DNA from: Trichodelitschia bisporula
Taxonomy: Eukaryota > Ascomycota > Dothideomycetes > Phaeotrichales > Phaeotrichaceae
Direction: 5' to 3'
DNA length: 64,000 nt
Assembly (NCBI GenBank): GCA_010356995.1
Contig: ML996687.1
Span: 373,803 to 437,802 of the forward strand
Of the stretch, positions 46,664 through 58,466 are shown piece after piece. The notes beneath the pieces are model-generated. The model saw only the letters and a program-made list of their open reading frames with translations, was not told the origin of the DNA and did not search any database. Within the stretch, counting starts at the first letter, position 1, and each line of letters opens with the position of its first letter. Made by a program: the position numbers and the translations under genes.

Positions 46664-49600
46664 ATGGTCTTAATTGACAAGCAGGAATACATCAGCGAAG
46701 AGGAGCGCAGGTTGATTGAGGACCGCGAGCGCAAGCGGTACTGGAAAAAGTGGGGTCCTTATGTCGCTGAGCGTCAATGGGCTACCGGTGAGCCTCATGT
46801 CTCCGTGTTTATCTTTCCAGTTGCTGACAAGCTGCAGTCCGTGAAGACTACTCGTGAGTTTGGATACTGCTTTTATGACGGTCTAGAACTAGGGCTTTGC
46901 TGATTCACATGCAATAGGGCCGACGGCGATGCCTGGAGCCGTAAGTCGCCACATTCGTCTTGACGCCCGGGGCTGACAAGCGCAGACTTTTCCCATGATC
47001 AATCACGCAAGCGCGCCTATCGCTGGGGCGAAGATGGCATTGCTGGCGTCTCGGACTCCCACGGCTTCCAAAACATTGCATTTTCCTTCTGGAATGAGAA
47101 GGAGTAAGTTGCCTTCTGCTTGTTGTTTTGTCGTCGCTCACCACTCGCAGTGATTTCCTCAAGGAGCGCCTTTTTGGGCTTTCGAATCCGCAAGGCAACC
47201 ATGGCGAGTCTCTCAAAGAGGCCCACTTTCATCTTGACAACATCCCAACGGTAATTCCTTGCCATACCGCCGTTGCTCAACTGACAACCACAGCACTCCT
47301 ACATGAAATTCCTCTACAAGTACCCTCAGCGGAGGTTCCCTTACGAGGACCTAATCCGGGAAAACGCCCGTCGATCAAAACAGGATAAGGAGTACAACCT
47401 CATTGACACGGGCGTTTTCGATGACGACGCGTATTGGGACATCTTCATCGAAACCGCCAAGGAGGCCGAGGACCCAGATGAACTTCTGTTCCGAGTCACT
47501 GCCTACAACAGAGGATCTCAGCCTGCGCCGCTGCACATCGTCCCGCAGGTATGGTTCCGAAACACCTGGGCATGGGGCCGTGAGAAGCCGGAAAGCAAAC
47601 CGTCGCTGCGAGAGATCGGGCCGACAACCGTCCAAACCATGCATCATAAACTTGGGGAGCGCTACGTCGAATTGTCGCCGTCCCCTGGCATTGGCCCGAG
47701 CGGGGAGGATATTGAGCCGAAGCTCCTGTTCACTGACAACGATACAAACTACAAAGCGCTGGGCTGGGGTGCTAACAAAACACAATATGTCAAAGACGCG
47801 TTCCATCGTCACATATGCGACGACGAGGAGGACGCAGTGAATCCGGCCAAGGTCGGGACCAAGTTCGGCGCTTGGTATGCGTTCGATGAAGGGGATGGAG
47901 TTGCGCCAGGAGAATGCGCGGTCGTGCGGTTCCGGCTGTCGAAGCGCAACGATGAGTTCCTTGATGAAGAGCTATTTGACGACATCATGGAGCAGCGTCG
48001 ACATGATGCAGATGAGTTCTACTCTCACATCAGCCCACTCCCCATGGCAGATGATCTTCGCAATATTCAACGGCAAGCCTTCTCCGGGATGTTATGGTGC
48101 AAGCAGCACTACCACTTCATCTGGGACCACTGGGCAAACGGCGATCCCGGGATGCCACCGCCGCCTCCGGGACGGAAAGCGATTCGCAACCAGCACTGGA
48201 AGCACATGCACGCAGATGACATCCTCTCTATGCCAGATTCCTGGGAATACCCCTTCTTCGCTGCATGGGACTCGGCTTTCCATTGCATTCCCTTGTCGAT
48301 GATTGACCCCGAGTTCGCCAAAAAGCAGCTCGACTTGTTCACCAGGGAGTGGTATATGCACCCAAATGGCCAGCTCCCGGCCTACGAATGGAACTTCGGG
48401 GATGTCAATCCTCCTGTGCACGCTTGGTCGACTTTTCGGACATTCAAGATTGAGCGTAAAATGTACGGAAATGAGGACCTCGATTTCCTGGAACGCGTGT
48501 TCCAAAAGTTATTGCTCAACTTCACGTGGTGGGTGAACCGAAAGGACACCGAAGGCAAAAATGTGTTCGAAGGTGGCTTCTTAGGTCTGGACAATATCGG
48601 ACTGTTCAACCGATCTGACCCCCTACCCACTGGAGGCACTCTCGAACAAGCCGACAGCACAGGCTGGATGGGCTTTTACTGTCTCTCCATGATGAACATC
48701 GCCTTGGAGCTGGCCAAACATAGGCGGATCTACGAAGACATCGCCTCAAAGTTCTTCGAGCATTTCATCCTCATCAGCGATGCCATGCAGTACCGCTCGG
48801 GAGGCGAGGCTAAACCGCTTTGGAACGAGAAGGATGGCTTCTACTACGACGCGATATCGTGGGGTGGCCCATGGAGCACCCAAATGCCTGTTCGGTCCCT
48901 CGTCGGGTTGATTCCGCTCTACGCCACATGCACGCTGGAACCCGAAGTGATAAACAGGTTTCCATCCTTCAAGCGGCGCATGAACTGGTTCATCGAAAAC
49001 CGGTCGGAAATGGCCTCACGGAATCTCGCGAGTATGAAGCGGCGCGGCCAAGGTGACAGAGTGTTGTGCTCTCTGGTAAACGAGGACCGCTTGCGTAAGA
49101 TTCTCAAGCGCATGCTGGACGAGTCCGAATTCCTTGCCGATCACGGCATACGCTCACTGTCGCGGTATCATAAAGACCACCCATACTCCATGGACGTCAA
49201 TGGCCAGCGGTTCCAGGTAGGCTATGTTCCAGGAGATTCTGACAGTGGGTTGTTTGGTGGCAACAGCAATTGGCGAGGCCCAATCTGGCTTGCCGTGAAC
49301 TTCTTGCTTGTCGAGTCGTTGCAGCGCTTTTATATGTACTATGGCGATGACTTGAAAGTTGAATGTCCCACTGGATCCGGGGACGAGATGCACCTCGGGC
49401 ATGTCGCCGAGGAACTGCAACACCGCCTGACACACTTGTTTGTCCGAGGCGATGACGGCCGGCGTGCCATCAGCGCGGGTAATGACATGCTCGACTACGA
49501 TCCCAACTGGAAGGACTACCTATGGTATTACGAGTTCTTTGACGGCGATAGCGGGCGCGGGCTTGGGGCGAGCCATCAGTGTGGTTGGACCGGGCTTATT

Positions 49601-50043
49601 GCCAAAATGATCCACGACACTGGGTATGCACGACCGTATTGCTACGGTATCTGTTGCTAATCAGCTATAGTGTCAACTGTCGTCTCCCTCAGACCCCCAG
49701 AACGCCTTCGACGGCTGCGGCTCACTACTTTGATGACATGTGGTCTCGCAATAAGAAGGACAATCCACGACCGCTCCGCAGATCGTCGACCACTCGAAAC
49801 ATTGGGAATGGCCAGGTCCCCAACGGAGACGATGAGGAAAGCGACTTCAGGCGGACCAATTCCGTCGGCCACCTGGATGAAGAGGCACTCAAACATAAAG
49901 CAGAACTCGATGAGCATGTCGCGCGGTACGTGTCGGATCAGCTGAAACGGATACGGAGCCATGATTCGCACCTGTCTAGTGCTATTCAAGATGAGATTGA
50001 GGCGAAGCTTGACGGTACTTCTGAATTCGAAGTAGAACTGTGA
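46664..50043 (+). CDS. Glycoside hydrolase family 63-like glucosidase
   Basis: Seven exons: 46664-46787, 46838-46853, 46918-46940, 46986-47103, 47151-47250, 47294-49623 and 49671-50043, encoding 1027 residues. Two exons are only 16 and 23 nt, yet they rebuild the conserved N-terminal run ...RQWAT-VREDYS-ADGDAWSH. GH63 includes ER alpha-glucosidase I and bacterial YgjK/mannosylglycerate-hydrolase types. The (alpha/alpha)6 barrel motifs are present: [40 protein letters not shown] with the likely acid Asp, and [16 protein letters not shown]. There is no signal peptide or membrane anchor, so it is probably a cytosolic member and not the N-glycan-processing enzyme; its substrate is unknown. The C-terminal 110 residues are charged and extend beyond the catalytic domain. 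Confidence 0.9.
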
Positions 50044-50745
50044 GTAGGGTTTGTGCTTTGCTTAGATACCTAGACTGGATGCTTCTCTTCGGCGACTGTC
50101 TGGAGTATGGGCGCTTAGAACATGGTGGCATCCACTCACCTAGACTAGAACTAGAACTTCGACCCTCTCATGAGCGGTTGACGTCAAATTGTACTCCTTA
50201 GTTTTCCCCGTCTTGATCATTCGGCCTTTGGTACATATAATGAAGTTTTCTGCACAGTTGAAGGGAATGAGAAACCTTTCAAGTGCCGTTAGTCAGTACA
50301 TTGCAACTATTGATCCTGCGTGAACTGGCGTCCCCAATATCTCGCCTGCGTGTCGTCTGGACCCAGCGGCCTCCGTATAGTGGCGCAGGGTGGCGTTGCC
50401 GGGGGCTTGAGCGCCCATCATGACGTCTTGGCGAGTGTTTACAGTACACCCCACCTCCAAACATTCGGGGTGCTACCGTACTCGCTCATCTGCCACACAG
50501 CCTTTCTACCTGCCTCTCTTCAAACTTTCTCTGCTTCTTCATTTGTGCTTTGCTGTTTCTTGAGCCTTCACTTTGCTTACCTCCATACTGTCTTCATCAC
50601 CCCTCAACGTTCTTTTAGCGATTGATTGTTGCTCGTGAGTTGCCACTCATTCCGGACAACACATCCCACCATGATGCTAATCGTAATTCCGCGTAGACCT
50701 TTGTCTAAAGACGTGTTTGCCCGTGCAGACTAACTTGTCTTCGCC
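50044..50745. other. Spacer and Mob1 leader
   Basis: About 700 nt containing the GH63 3' UTR and the pyrimidine-rich leader of the Mob1 gene. No gene seen. Confidence 0.5.
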
Positions 50746-51907
50746 ATGACATCCTTCATTACCACAATGTCCGTCCCCACCTCTCTTTCAAGCTCCCCGC
50801 TTTGCTCCTCCTTCCCCTCCCCACCAAAAGCCTTAGCACCTGTCTTCACCAAGATGCAGCTAGAGACATGCACCGGTGTACGCTTCAGGCTACAATATCC
50901 TGCTGTTGAAAACATGGTTGATGAGCCTACGCCCTCGACACCACCTGGCGCTGATAGGAGAGACGGTTCTGAGCATGAGAACACAATCGTATATGGGGTA
51001 AAGCGCGTATTGCAAGCTGCATACAATAGCCCGTGGTCAGGTTTTCAAACCTTCTCTTCTGCGTTGTCCGGTCATTCCCGTGGAAACGAAGTACAATTGT
51101 TGATTCCTTACTAGCAACTCGCGTGCGCGTACGGCGGCATTCAAGCCCCAGAAAGGGGGCCAGCGCGGTACAACCAACTGGCAATTGAGGCAGTTTGCAG
51201 AGGCTACACTTGGTAGTGGCAGTCTAAAGAAAGCAGTGAAGCTGCCTGAAGGCGAAGACGAAGCCGAGTGGCTGGCGGTCAATGGTATGCCGCTGCCTTT
51301 GCATATTTGCATACGGGTTCTGTTCCATATTAACCGACCACCGCAGTTGTTGACTTCTACAACCAAATCAACTTGCTCTATGGATCCATCACAGAATTTT
51401 GTTCCCCGCAAAGCTGTCCGGAGATGAAGGCGACAGAGGAGTATGACGCCCCCGCATGTACTAGACGTTGCTAAGTGTCAAGGTTCGAGTACCTGTGGCA
51501 GGACAACGAGAACTACAAGAAGCCGACTAAAATGCCAGCCCCCGAGTACATCGAGCACCTGATGGCGTGGGTCCAGAGCAACATCGACAACGAGCAGATG
51601 TTCCCCAGCAGGATCGGTAAGCACTAGCGTTTTGCGCTTCTAATATCCATATTGACCGCTCGCAGGTGTGCCGTTTCCTCGGACGTTTCGCCCGCTTGTG
51701 CTGCAGATTTTCAAGCGCCTGTACCGAGTTTACGCCCACATCTACTGCCATCACTACCCAGTCGTCATCAACCTCGGTCTCGAGCCCCACCTCAACACGA
51801 GCTTCAAGCATTACGTCTTGTTTGTTGAGGAGCATGGGCTTGCCACAGGCCGCGACTTCTGGGGTCCTCTTGGTGATTTGGTGGAAAATATGCTGAAGAG
51901 CGAGTGA
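50746..51907 (+). CDS. mob1: MOB1 family kinase activator
   Basis: Five exons: 50746-50768, 51115-51284, 51347-51440, 51483-51616 and 51666-51907, encoding 220 residues. Mob1 binds and activates NDR/LATS-class kinases (Dbf2/Sid2) in the mitotic exit and septation network. The sequence matches Mob1 closely: [38 protein letters not shown], the zinc site CSPQSCPEM with [28 protein letters not shown] and [11 protein letters not shown]. The 23-nt first exon (MTSFITTI) is followed by a 346-nt intron with a GTCCGT donor; the join gives [20 protein letters not shown], as expected for fungal Mob1. The intron itself is open in the first-exon frame until a stop at its very end. Confidence 0.95.
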
Positions 51908-52850
51908 GCCCTCTTGGCAGGCCGCTTGAGTACTCCGCCGAAGGATCATCATGAGTCAGATATGTCATGAGCGCGAAGCGTGGGACATGGAGTTGAGGCG
52001 CAAGGCGGCGTCAAATGCGGTACAGACTCTGTCTTCATTTGTTCGGTTCGACGTCCCGAAGGCAGTGACTGGTTAATACGAGCAATGACATGGGATTGTC
52101 GATCCTCCGATTAAATCACTTGTGAACCCCGTGACAAGAAGGGTTGAAGGGTTGCAACTCATGAGTAAAGGGCGGAAGGGACGTACCCAATGGTGAAATG
52201 GCTTAGACCATAGACTCCGCGCCACTCCAACCGGTCACCGCCCAGGCAGACTTGATACCCTTCCCGTGATACGGTGAGTCTGTGATCCTGGACCATGTTG
52301 TACCGAAGTCTAAGCTACGGTCAATCTAAACAGATCTTTTATTAGCGGCAATTTGGAGCACTGTGTCCTGTGCGCACCATATTCTACGCCAATGATTTGG
52401 GAGAGAATAATGACAAGCCGGCCCTGAAGGGTTCGAGAAAAGCTTGCTAAATTCCGAGAGAAGTGGGGAAAGGTTGCTAAATTCATGGTTTAAATGGGAG
52501 CCTGCGGATCTCCCGGACAACCAACCAACCCGAGCTTTATGTCCATGCCCCTATACATAAGCACCATGACTAGACGCCCGGGTATCCTTGCCTTACTCAG
52601 GCTCCAGTGAATATACCTTGACCGCGTTTGGGAATCCTTGGTGACGGTGTCTGTCGGCATAGCCATGATGAAGTTGGTATAAGAGAGCAGCAGCGAAGCT
52701 CACAATGAACCATATCAACAAGCACTTCACACACTCTCACAGACCCAAGACACAGATCAAGAGCAAAACGCTCATCTTTCCCTCTACATCAACTGCACAA
52801 TCCAACTATCAATTGAATCCTACCACATTCAGCACGCCTCAAGCATTCTG
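51908..52850. other. Spacer, no gene seen
   Basis: Carries the Mob1 3' UTR and the promoter of the small membrane protein. The sequence GGTTGCTAAATTC and a near copy (GCTTGCTAAATTC) lie about 38 nt apart at about 52440-52485. A TATA-like element is at 52678. Confidence 0.5.
52678..52684 (+). promoter_or_regulatory. TATA-like element of small membrane protein gene
   Basis: TATAAGA about 170 nt upstream of the ATG at 52851, followed by a C/A-rich leader without upstream ATG in good context. This spacing leaves a leader of about 140 nt. Based on sequence resemblance only. Confidence 0.35.
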
Positions 52851-53207
52851 ATGATCAGACGGACAACCACCAACAATCCTCCCGTCAACAGTCAGCCCAC
52901 AGACGACAGCGGGAAAAGCAACACAAGCAACGCAACCGTCATCGCACTTTCAATCGTCATCCCCTTCGTCCTCATCACCATCGGCCTCATGGCTTTCACT
53001 TTCCGCAAAGCCCTCTCCAAGCTGGTGCACGGCAGCAATGGCAACTCGAATGCACTGCGGGACATTGAGATACTTTCTCAAAGTGATGCAGGCTCGGTAA
53101 CCTCAGTCCAGAAGGCAAAGATGAAGCCAGCGAGGGAGCCCGTGAAAAAGCTGGACATGAACCGCGACGCGATGAACTTCAGCATGAGGTCCGGGGGTCT
53201 GTTGTAG
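52851..53207 (+). CDS. Small single-pass membrane protein, unknown
   Basis: One intronless open frame of 118 residues. The N-terminus is short and Asn/Thr-rich (NNPPVNSQPTDDSGKSNTSN) with possible N-glycosylation sites. One strong transmembrane helix lies at about 28-51 (VIALSIVIPFVLITIGLMAF), then a basic cytoplasmic tail of about 65 residues (KAKMKPAREPVKKLDMNRD). It has no cleavable signal, so it would be a type III or I membrane protein. I do not recognise a family. The TATA-like element and the leader composition support a real transcript; absence of known homology keeps confidence moderate. An upstream exon cannot be excluded. Confidence 0.5.
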   Translation: MIRRTTTNNPPVNSQPTDDSGKSNTSNATVIALSIVIPFVLITIGLMAFTFRKALSKLVHGSNGNSNALRDIEILSQSDAGSVTSVQKAKMKPAREPVKKLDMNRDAMNFSMRSGGLL

Positions 53208-53829
53208 ATGGATACACTGAAATGGATGGATTGAAGGAGCTGCATTGAACACGGGCTAGAATCAAGGAGGGACGGAATGGTTGATGTGATATTGGATATG
53301 GCGTCTACCACTTGGGTATCTGTTGAGCGCCTTTCGCTCCAGATGGGGGGATCGATGGCGTGTGGCGTTGAATGGTCCATTCCAAAGTCTTTCATGTCCA
53401 CTTTGGTATCTAGTACGAGTAATAACACATAAACATTGCGAGTGCTCTTGGGGATAGCTTCTCAATCAATCTTGGTGACTGCGAGCATCGCTAAGATCCT
53501 CTGTATGAATAGATGAAACTGGCAACTCATATCCGGTATTGTTCAGGTCCCTTAGATATGGAAAGGATTCAAGCGAGTTGGCTGTGTGCATACGTTGAGC
53601 CAATATAAAGTTCGTGGTGTGTGGCCGGGTAACAGCGAGCTGACATTAGGTGTGAAGCTAAGGTGAAGTGCCCCGCCACAAAGCCTGAAGCCTCTGAGAT
53701 CAAAGGCTTGGCATTTACAGCATTTCACGTGCTCAGATCCATTCACGCGAACGCGTCGGTCTCGCGGCGCGTCATTGCAGAGTACCACAAAGCACTTCCA
53801 CTTGCCGTCCGAACTCCACATACAGCACC
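53208..53829. other. Spacer upstream of replication factor C gene
   Basis: About 620 nt. Contains TCGCGGCGCGTC near 53760 and ACGCGAACGCGTCG near 53746; ACGCGT is the core of the MluI cell-cycle box used for replication genes in yeasts, so S-phase control by an MBF-like factor is plausible. No gene seen. Confidence 0.4.
53751..53756 (+). promoter_or_regulatory. Possible MluI cell-cycle box (MCB)
   Basis: An ACGCGT-type core sits about 75 nt upstream of the start codon of a replication factor C subunit. In yeasts MBF binds ACGCGT upstream of DNA replication genes. One short match close to the start is suggestive, not proof. Exact boundaries are approximate. Confidence 0.35.
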
Positions 53830-55134
53830 ATGGCACTGCTTGTAGACAAACACCGGCCTCGGTCTCTTGACGCACTTACCTACCATGACGAGCTCTCCGA
53901 GCGACTGCGGGCTCTGGTAAGCCTTGAGGAAGAGAACCCGAACCAAAGAGTAACAGCATTGCAGGCACAAAACGGCGACTTCCCTCATCTCCTCGTGTAT
54001 GGGCCCTCCGGCGGAGGCAAGAAGACACGCGTAATTGCAACACTGAAAGAGCTCTATGGACCCGGAGTAGACAAGATCAAGATTGACGCTCGCGTCTTCC
54101 AGACAACATCGAACCGCAAACTCGAATTCAACATCGTCTCCTCCATATACCATCTTGAGATCACTCCCTCGGATGTGGGAAACTATGACCGAGTTGTGAT
54201 CCAGGACCTGCTTAAAGAGGTGGCGCAGACGCAGCAGGTCGATCAGAGCGCAAAACAGAAGTTTAAGGTCGTGGTCATCAATGAGGCGGATCACCTCACC
54301 AGAGACGCGCAGGCGGCACTGCGTCGGACAATGGAGAAGTACAGCCCCAACATGCGGTTGATTCTGCTCGCGAACTCGACCTCCAACATCATTGCACCGA
54401 TTCGGAGTCGTACGTTGCTTGTTCGGGTGGCTGCTCCCAGTGAGGAGGAAATATGCCAGGTGTTGGAAAGTGTTGGGGCCGCTGAGAAGCTCAAGCATGT
54501 CGATGCTCTGAACAAGAGAATCGCCCAAGAGAGTGGCCGGAACCTGCGGAGAGCACTGCTCATGTTTGAGGCGGTGTACGCTCAGAAGTATTTCTCTTCC
54601 CCGCTTCTTCCGGTCCGTTCCTCTGACATAGCTGCAGCGAGAATATCAATGCAAACACTTTGATCCCACCTCCGGACTGGGAGGCACTGATAGCACAGAT
54701 CGCAGATGAGATCATCCAGGAGCATACGCCAGCGAAGATCTTGCAGATTCGAGAGAAGATGTACGATTTGCTCTCCCACTGTATACCAGCCTCGACGATC
54801 ATCAAGGTATTACTGTAGCCCACGAGGTCTTCCCATAGCTAACCAGCCTATCAGACTCTCGCCTTTAAACTCGTTCCGAAGATTAGCGTCAACCTCAAGT
54901 CTGAAGTTATCAAGTGGTCGGCTTTTTATGACCATCGTATCAGGATGGGAAGCGTATGTTTCGCTCTGCCACTTAGAATTTCCCCCGCTAATGGCATCTA
55001 GAAAGTGATCTTTCATTTGGAGGCCTTTGTGGCCAAGGTCATGAGGATGTTAGAAAGGCAAGCCTAGCCCCCTTCGATTCCCTACCATTGCTGACGATAG
55101 ATGCTACAGCGAGGCGATGGGAATGTCCTATTAA
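53830..55134 (+). CDS. RFC5: Replication factor C small subunit (yeast Rfc5, human RFC3 type)
   Basis: Six exons: 53830-53916, 53965-54587, 54638-54806, 54855-54953, 55002-55057 and 55110-55134, encoding 352 residues. It is part of the clamp loader that opens PCNA during DNA replication. Motifs: VDKHRPRSLDAL at the start, Walker A YGPSGGGKKTR, the NEAD form of Walker B typical of this subunit, ALRRTMEKYS (SRC region), IRSRTLLVRV, and a C-terminal collar ending FHLEAFVAKVMRML. The first intron (48 nt) is in frame and stop-free but interrupts the family-standard join LRAL-AQNGDFPHLL. The last intron (55058-55109) starts with AG|GCAAGC, a GC-AG intron with no usable GT alternative; it joins ...MLE to SEAMGMSY. 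The ATPase site is probably weak in this subunit, as in homologues. Confidence 0.95.
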
Positions 55135-58100
55135 TACTTCATGCTAGTAAGGCGTTCGGAAAGGGAATCAACTAGGCCATTTTGTGGGTTGAGGACACGC
55201 CTATCTGCATCCACGTCATGGAGCCCCAATGGTTTCCGTAAGGGTTTAATGAACGCACGAATGGGAGTCCGAGGTACATATGCTATGTATCGTTCCTGAT
55301 CATGCTGAAAATAGTTCTGTGGCACCAGAAGCTTGCGTGCAATCCTTCGCTACTACCTCTTATGGATCATTCGCCGCCTCGTGGCCCGCTTTCAAGGACA
55401 AGGCTGTACACAAGGAAAACGATCTCCCTCTCACCATGATCACTGCGATTTTTTGTGCGACATTCAACTGCAGGTGGACCATGGCTATCTCGTAGCGGAG
55501 AGCTTCGACACTGCTGATAGGATGGTTTTGGAATTTTCGTAATTGGACGGATGAAGATATGGATGCATTGGTTCTGGACCTCTGTCGATTTGTTGTCGAG
55601 CTTGACGTCTGACTCGTCATTGGATCTGCAACTTCGCTTTGTAATGGACATCACCTAGACCATCGTATCTGACATATTCGTGATCGGTATCGCATACCTC
55701 TCCAGCTTCGCTGGCGGCCTTGCTAGCTGCATCCAAAATCTCGGAACGGATGCCGCACGCCGCCGAATCCTCATTTCGCATCGCGTTGAGACGCCTGCTA
55801 CCATCCGCAGGGATTCGCTGTCGGTTGAAGCTATCCAGCACAAGGGGTGCGGAACGAGCCGGTGCTTAAATTCACGGTTAGGGTTTCAACTGACAGCATC
55901 TGGGATCTGTTAGCTGATACTTCCCTCTAGCAGGTTTAGGTGCACATGGCAACCGGCATGTTCGTTGTCCGGATTAGGGCATCCTCCGAAGTACCATTGA
56001 CTGATTCCATTTGTGAAAATCTGTCTCTCGCGACGCCTGTGCCATGAACATTGCATGGCGGATGGCCTTTTTCGTTACTGCCATGCGGACATAGCTGGAT
56101 GGAAGGCACCACGCAGTTGATGCTCGGAAGAACCTAGGGCCATACCAGCAATCGGCAGGCTATTAGGAAAAGGTGAGTGCTTCCGGTTCACGCTCGGGAA
56201 GCCTGGCACTTTTTTGTCACCACCTCTCGCACGCACTCTAAGGTAGGATGCGACAGTGGATGGGCCGTTCCCGCCGGCGGCCGTTCCCTTCTCCGTTCTC
56301 TGTCTACCCACAGCCTTACTACGTACAACTCCCCTCGCCGCAAATACTGCCCTATCAAAGCCCCTTGTCCTCCCCACGAACCTCATCACATGCTACACAC
56401 GCCTTTGAGATCGGCATTGGGCCTGTACCAGCATACGTCCAGTCATTGTTCCAGATGTTAATGGGAAAGCGTCTACCAATAAGATTCGCAAGACATATAG
56501 TCATCAAGGTGAACCTAGGTTGCCTGTACGACTGAAGTCACGGAAGGCGATCATGGACATGACAGGGAACAGTATGAACTCCGCAGCTTTCGCCCATTCC
56601 TTGACCACGACTTTCGCTGCGAGACGGAGCAAAGGAAACATTATCAGCCGGGCGCCGTGGGCTCGGTGCTCCCGAACCCCTACCGCTCCCCGATTTAGCC
56701 ATTATGATGGTTTAGCTACGAAGTACTGCAATGGTTGGTGCCGAGCTACCAGTACGGTACGCGTCCCAACGTCGGGAGGCCGCTCAAACTGAAGAGTATG
56801 CCGAGGGCCTACCCGGTAAGTATCCACCTTGCTCTTGATTATCGACATCATGGACCGCTCCAACGATGGGCTTCACTCGAAAGGGATGACCTACCGATAT
56901 CGATGGGGGTCGAAAAGCCAGAAGCAGCTCATCTCAAGAAGCGGACGCGCATCGGTGAATGTTCGCGACCTGGGTCTTGCGCAAAAGCAATTTTTGATAC
57001 CGGTGACAAGGTTTAAAGTATACACACGCGTCCCGGTTGCCCCATTTTGCCCTGATATTCGAGACGATTGGTAATACCACTTCTTTGCAGGATCGAAAGT
57101 CGTACGAGAGCAATGCGAACGGCCTGCCGACCCTCATGAGAGATAGAAAGGTAACGAAAACTCTGTAATACTTGTGATAAAAATGCCAGGGCCGAGAGAT
57201 GTGAGACAAGGCCGTTTGCGGAACTTGATAGCAAGGGACGTGGTGAGAGAGGTACCGACTTATTTTCAAGACCTGTTCTAGGCGTGCAAGGTGAGGTAAT
57301 CGAATTTTTTTTATGCCATGGTTACGATAGTACAGTATCACTTGGATCAGTAGGTAGAAGGGAGTCTTCTGAAGGTTGAGATTGAGATGGTGGAGTAATT
57401 AGCGTTACCCCTCACTTTAAGCCACTCTTGCGCTCGGGCATAGAAAACGCCTGTGCCCCCGAACATCGTCGAGGGCCCAGCTATTTCGTGGGTCCCGTTC
57501 CGCAGTACCCCAACCAGGTAGAAGTTGTTTAGCTACGATATGGGTCTGCTTAGTTGCCCATAGCTTAATCTGATCTCGATCAACCGATTAACCGTACTGT
57601 AGTACTTTGAGCTCATTCCTTCCCGGTAATGCATATGTTTCTCTTCGACTAAAAGATGCAACAACCTACATACCCCTCAATGTGACATACTCTCCGACTC
57701 TCTATCGTAGGCTCGCAACCCTAGTTCAGCTCTGATGCTTCCCTGCACAGCAATCGAACCACGATTGGCACAGGTGATGATCGCGGTGGGAAGCAGACGA
57801 GGCGGGGAGGGATAGCATGTAGTTCTAGTATACAGTAGTATTATTGTATGAAGTAAGCGGTAAGGCTATGTAACTTTGGCTCATTGGCCTCTCGCAGAGC
57901 AAGGCGAGAAGTAAGGCAAAGCTCTTTATGCTGCACCCCCACATGGCCACTCAAGACGAATTCTACTCTGGGCTAGGGAGTTCCCATGTGCGGGGTGGAT
58001 CTTGTGTTCGAGAGCCGTGTACTTTTACCAATAAATGCAACCCTCCCCAAGCCCAACCAGCCGCCACCCGCTCACCTCTTACCCCCCACCTCCATCTTCA

Positions 58101-58466
58101 CCCCACCTTGAAGCTTAGTATCACCACGGAACTGAAGATACGCTCCTTTCAAGCATATCATTTCAACGTTAGTAGCTGGGCCTTTATAGTCTGGCTTAAG
58201 GAAGCCGAAGGTCTTCGAATTCTCAAGCAACATCGACCTCCCCAAGACCGCTTGTACCCCGCCGGCCGGTTCGCGTCCATTGCGCCTCTTTACTCGACGT
58301 CACAAGTCAGCTTTTTGCTCAGCAGCTCAGCATCTCGCCCGTGCTCTCCCTCACTCTTTCACCTTATCTTCCACTCCTTGTCCCGCACTTCAGATAGTCG
58401 TTTTTGCCTTCCCCAAACGCCATCGCACCGGAGATATTCTCGCAAATATCATTTCTGAAAAGAACA
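55135..58466. other. Long intergenic region, no gene seen
   Basis: About 3.3 kb. Many short open frames occur on both strands (for example 55617-55841 minus and 56248-56535 plus) but none has a recognisable domain, a good ATG context and splice signals together. The final 600 nt are pyrimidine-rich and probably the leader of the zinc-finger gene at 58467. Confidence 0.5.

Noticed and set aside
55617-55841. Minus-strand 74-residue frame with well-behaved composition
   Set aside because: No start context, neighbours or domain; may be a relic but cannot be supported.
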